DNA from: an uncultured Bacilli bacterium
GTDB lineage: Bacteria > Bacillota_I > Bacilli_A > RF39 > UBA660
Direction of reading: 5' to 3'
Assembly (NCBI GenBank): GCA_947628125.1
Contig: CANQYR010000070.1
Coordinates: forward strand, 1-5,135
DNA length: 5,135 nucleotides
Shown: piece after piece, positions 3,839 to 5,135 of the stretch
Numbering within the stretch: the first letter of the stretch is position 1
How the letters are laid out: each line of letters starts with the position of its first letter
Position numbers and translations under genes: made by a program
The notes under the pieces: generated by a model
The model's input: the letters and a program-made list of their open reading frames with translations, nothing else
Told to the model about the DNA's origin: nothing
Databases searched by the model: none

Positions 3839-5135
3839 AGTACCGTCTGTTATCTTCACATTCGAGGCAAGATAAAGGGTCGGACGCACGGCACCAGCAT
3901 TGCTAGCATAGCTGATGCCCACAACCCCGCTGATAGAGTTGACAATGAACACAAGGTGAGCATTCGACGAATGAGGCACTGGTGTCATGGTCCATTGTAC
4001 ATTACTTGCATCATATAACCAATCATTGGTCATACAATTATCACTATTATATGAATTCATTGTTTTTCCTAAACATGCCTCTCTTGCAGTTCCACCTACG
4101 GCATACCCATAATCTGAAGGATACATTAAACCTACTTTTCCTGTCCATGTTGCCTTCCTTTCGACGCTGTCATTACAATATAGTCCTCCGCCATTTGCCT
4201 GACATAATTCTTTTCCTGTATGATCGCTTCGCTCTGCTTCATACATATAACTTGCTGTTATTAAACTTAAACTATATTCTACTGGCATTGTCCCCGTATT
4301 CCACTTTACACTTGCTATCATATTCCTTGCTTCGTCTCTTATTCCGATATTTGCCCAATCGGGACAAGTTCCTGCAGAATTATTAGAACTAATATAACAT
4401 AAGTTTGATCCGGCACGTCTATTTAAATATTCGTCATTTAACACTTTTTCTATATCGGCATCACTCCACTCATTTACTCCAGAACCATAGTTTACTCCTG
4501 ATGCAGAACTATCCCATGAATAAGATCCAATAGATTGATCCTGTATTATTTTTATATGTGTTCCATTTGTTTCTTTGTTTTGACCATCTTCACTTACCTG
4601 TGTTATATTATTCATTACTCCTATAATTCGCCAGGTCTCACATGTTTCTTTACTTGGTGCAGAGTTATCTTCACAATTAAAATACACATAATTATTTGGT
4701 GTGGCCCCTATATATCTTAAATTTGTATCATCTGTATCATCATACGTTAAATTAGTTTTATCACTATCTGTTTTTTTTGCTAAATAACATGATCCACTTT
4801 CTTCACCGGCTAATGTACATATTTTTTCTACTTTATTGCCAAAATATAGACTACAATTGGTTTTGGTTTTCTTTAAATTATTTACTACTATATTATCCCA
4901 ATCATCAGCATTCCATTTTACCATAGCATCATTATTACATTCGGCTTTAATAAATACAATCCCTTCTTCATTATTTTTTTCAGGCATTGTATCTATTTTT
5001 TGACTGCCTTTATAAAATGCAAACTCAATGTCACCTTTTCCTCCACTCATTTTTAATTTTCCATTTATTATTTTAAAAGTTGCTTTCATTTGATAATTGG
5101 CATAACTTTGATATATAAATAAGCCAATAAATATA
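3803..5135 (-). CDS. Anchored Cys-rich surface protein with DUF6273-like C-terminal domain (5' partial)
   Basis: The frame stays open to the right edge. The first ATG in the window (5087-5089) has no ribosome binding site, and 15 in-frame residues before it (IFIGLFIYQSYANYQ) look like the end of a membrane anchor, so the true start lies outside. Counting from that Met: residues 1-83 form a small domain with GDIEFAFYKG (19-28) and NCSLYF (78-83), seen from memory in AT-rich gut Bacillota surface proteins. About 134-428 form a DUF6273-like domain: ETWRIIGV (151-158), IKIIQDQSIGSYSWD (179-193), NEWSDADIEKVLNDEYLN (206-223), VGLMYPSDYGYA (319-330), QWTMTP (365-370) and AVRPTLYL (400-407). There are twelve cysteines, an even number, which fits disulfides outside the cell. 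No catalytic site is recognised; a binding or adhesion role is inference. From W366 on, base composition and codon use change sharply (see findings). A decayed paralogue lies at 127-346. Confidence 0.85.
   Translation of the reverse strand, partial: IFIGLFIYQSYANYQMKATFKIINGKLKMSGGKGDIEFAFYKGSQKIDTMPEKNNEEGIVFIKAECNNDAMVKWNADDWDNIVVNNLKKTKTNCSLYFGNKVEKICTLAGEESGSCYLAKKTDSDKTNLTYDDTDDTNLRYIGATPNNYVYFNCEDNSAPSKETCETWRIIGVMNNITQVSEDGQNKETNGTHIKIIQDQSIGSYSWDSSASGVNYGSGVNEWSDADIEKVLNDEYLNRRAGSNLCYISSNNSAGTCPDWANIGIRDEARNMIASVKWNTGTMPVEYSLSLITASYMYEAERSDHTGKELCQANGGGLYCNDSVERKATWTGKVGLMYPSDYGYAVGGTAREACLGKTMNSYNSDNCMTNDWLYDASNVQWTMTPVPHSSNAHLVFIVNSISGVVGISYASNAGAVRPTLYLASNVKITDGTGDIGDPFVLEP

Noticed and set aside
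3982..4386. Plus-strand open frame of 134 codons
   Set aside because: It is antisense to the DUF6273-like gene, low-complexity (His/Leu/Tyr-rich), and has no ribosome binding site or family match. It is a shadow frame.
5087..5089. ATG as the true start of the surface protein
   Set aside because: There is no Shine-Dalgarno upstream, and the frame continues to the window edge with a hydrophobic, membrane-anchor-like sequence.

Overview
The window is AT-rich. It has strong AAGGAGG-type ribosome binding sites, sigma-A-like promoters and short U-tailed terminators. The large cysteine-rich surface protein at the right edge has an architecture I associate with AT-rich gut Bacillota and Mollicutes-like lineages (RF39 or Erysipelotrichia type). 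That placement is inference. An ATGA stop/start overlap at 3033-3036 and TGG codons at conserved tryptophans indicate that TGA is a stop codon here. Every supported gene is on the minus strand, so transcription runs from right to left.

Right edge (3803-5135): a secreted or membrane-anchored protein whose 5' end lies outside the window. It has a hydrophobic anchor, a small Cys-containing N-terminal domain and a C-terminal domain that resembles DUF6273 / C-type-lectin-like folds. Its last ~60 codons are about 51% GC, against roughly 26-45% in neighbouring stretches, and their codon pattern resembles a diversity-generating-retroelement variable repeat. It ends in a hairpin terminator that contains the stop codon.

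Middle (665-3716): a tightly coupled four-gene envelope operon with its own extended -10 promoter. In order it encodes a CmpB-like multi-pass membrane protein (PF06541), a membrane-bound family 2 glycosyltransferase, the large-conductance mechanosensitive channel MscL, and an unrecognised 272-residue protein. The first two genes overlap by ATGA. The ribosome binding sites of the third and fourth genes lie inside the last codons of the gene before. A terminator closes the operon.

Left part (15-642): no intact gene. It holds a second weak terminator, then a compact unit made of a near-consensus promoter, a stem-loop and a strong terminator. That unit would give an RNA of about 70 nt and is the best candidate here for something undescribed. 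Next comes a decayed, internally deleted copy of the right-edge surface protein, with its own copy of the terminator. The two paralogues therefore flank the operon as direct repeats. At the extreme left a new minus-strand gene begins behind a perfect ribosome binding site, but only four codons are visible.
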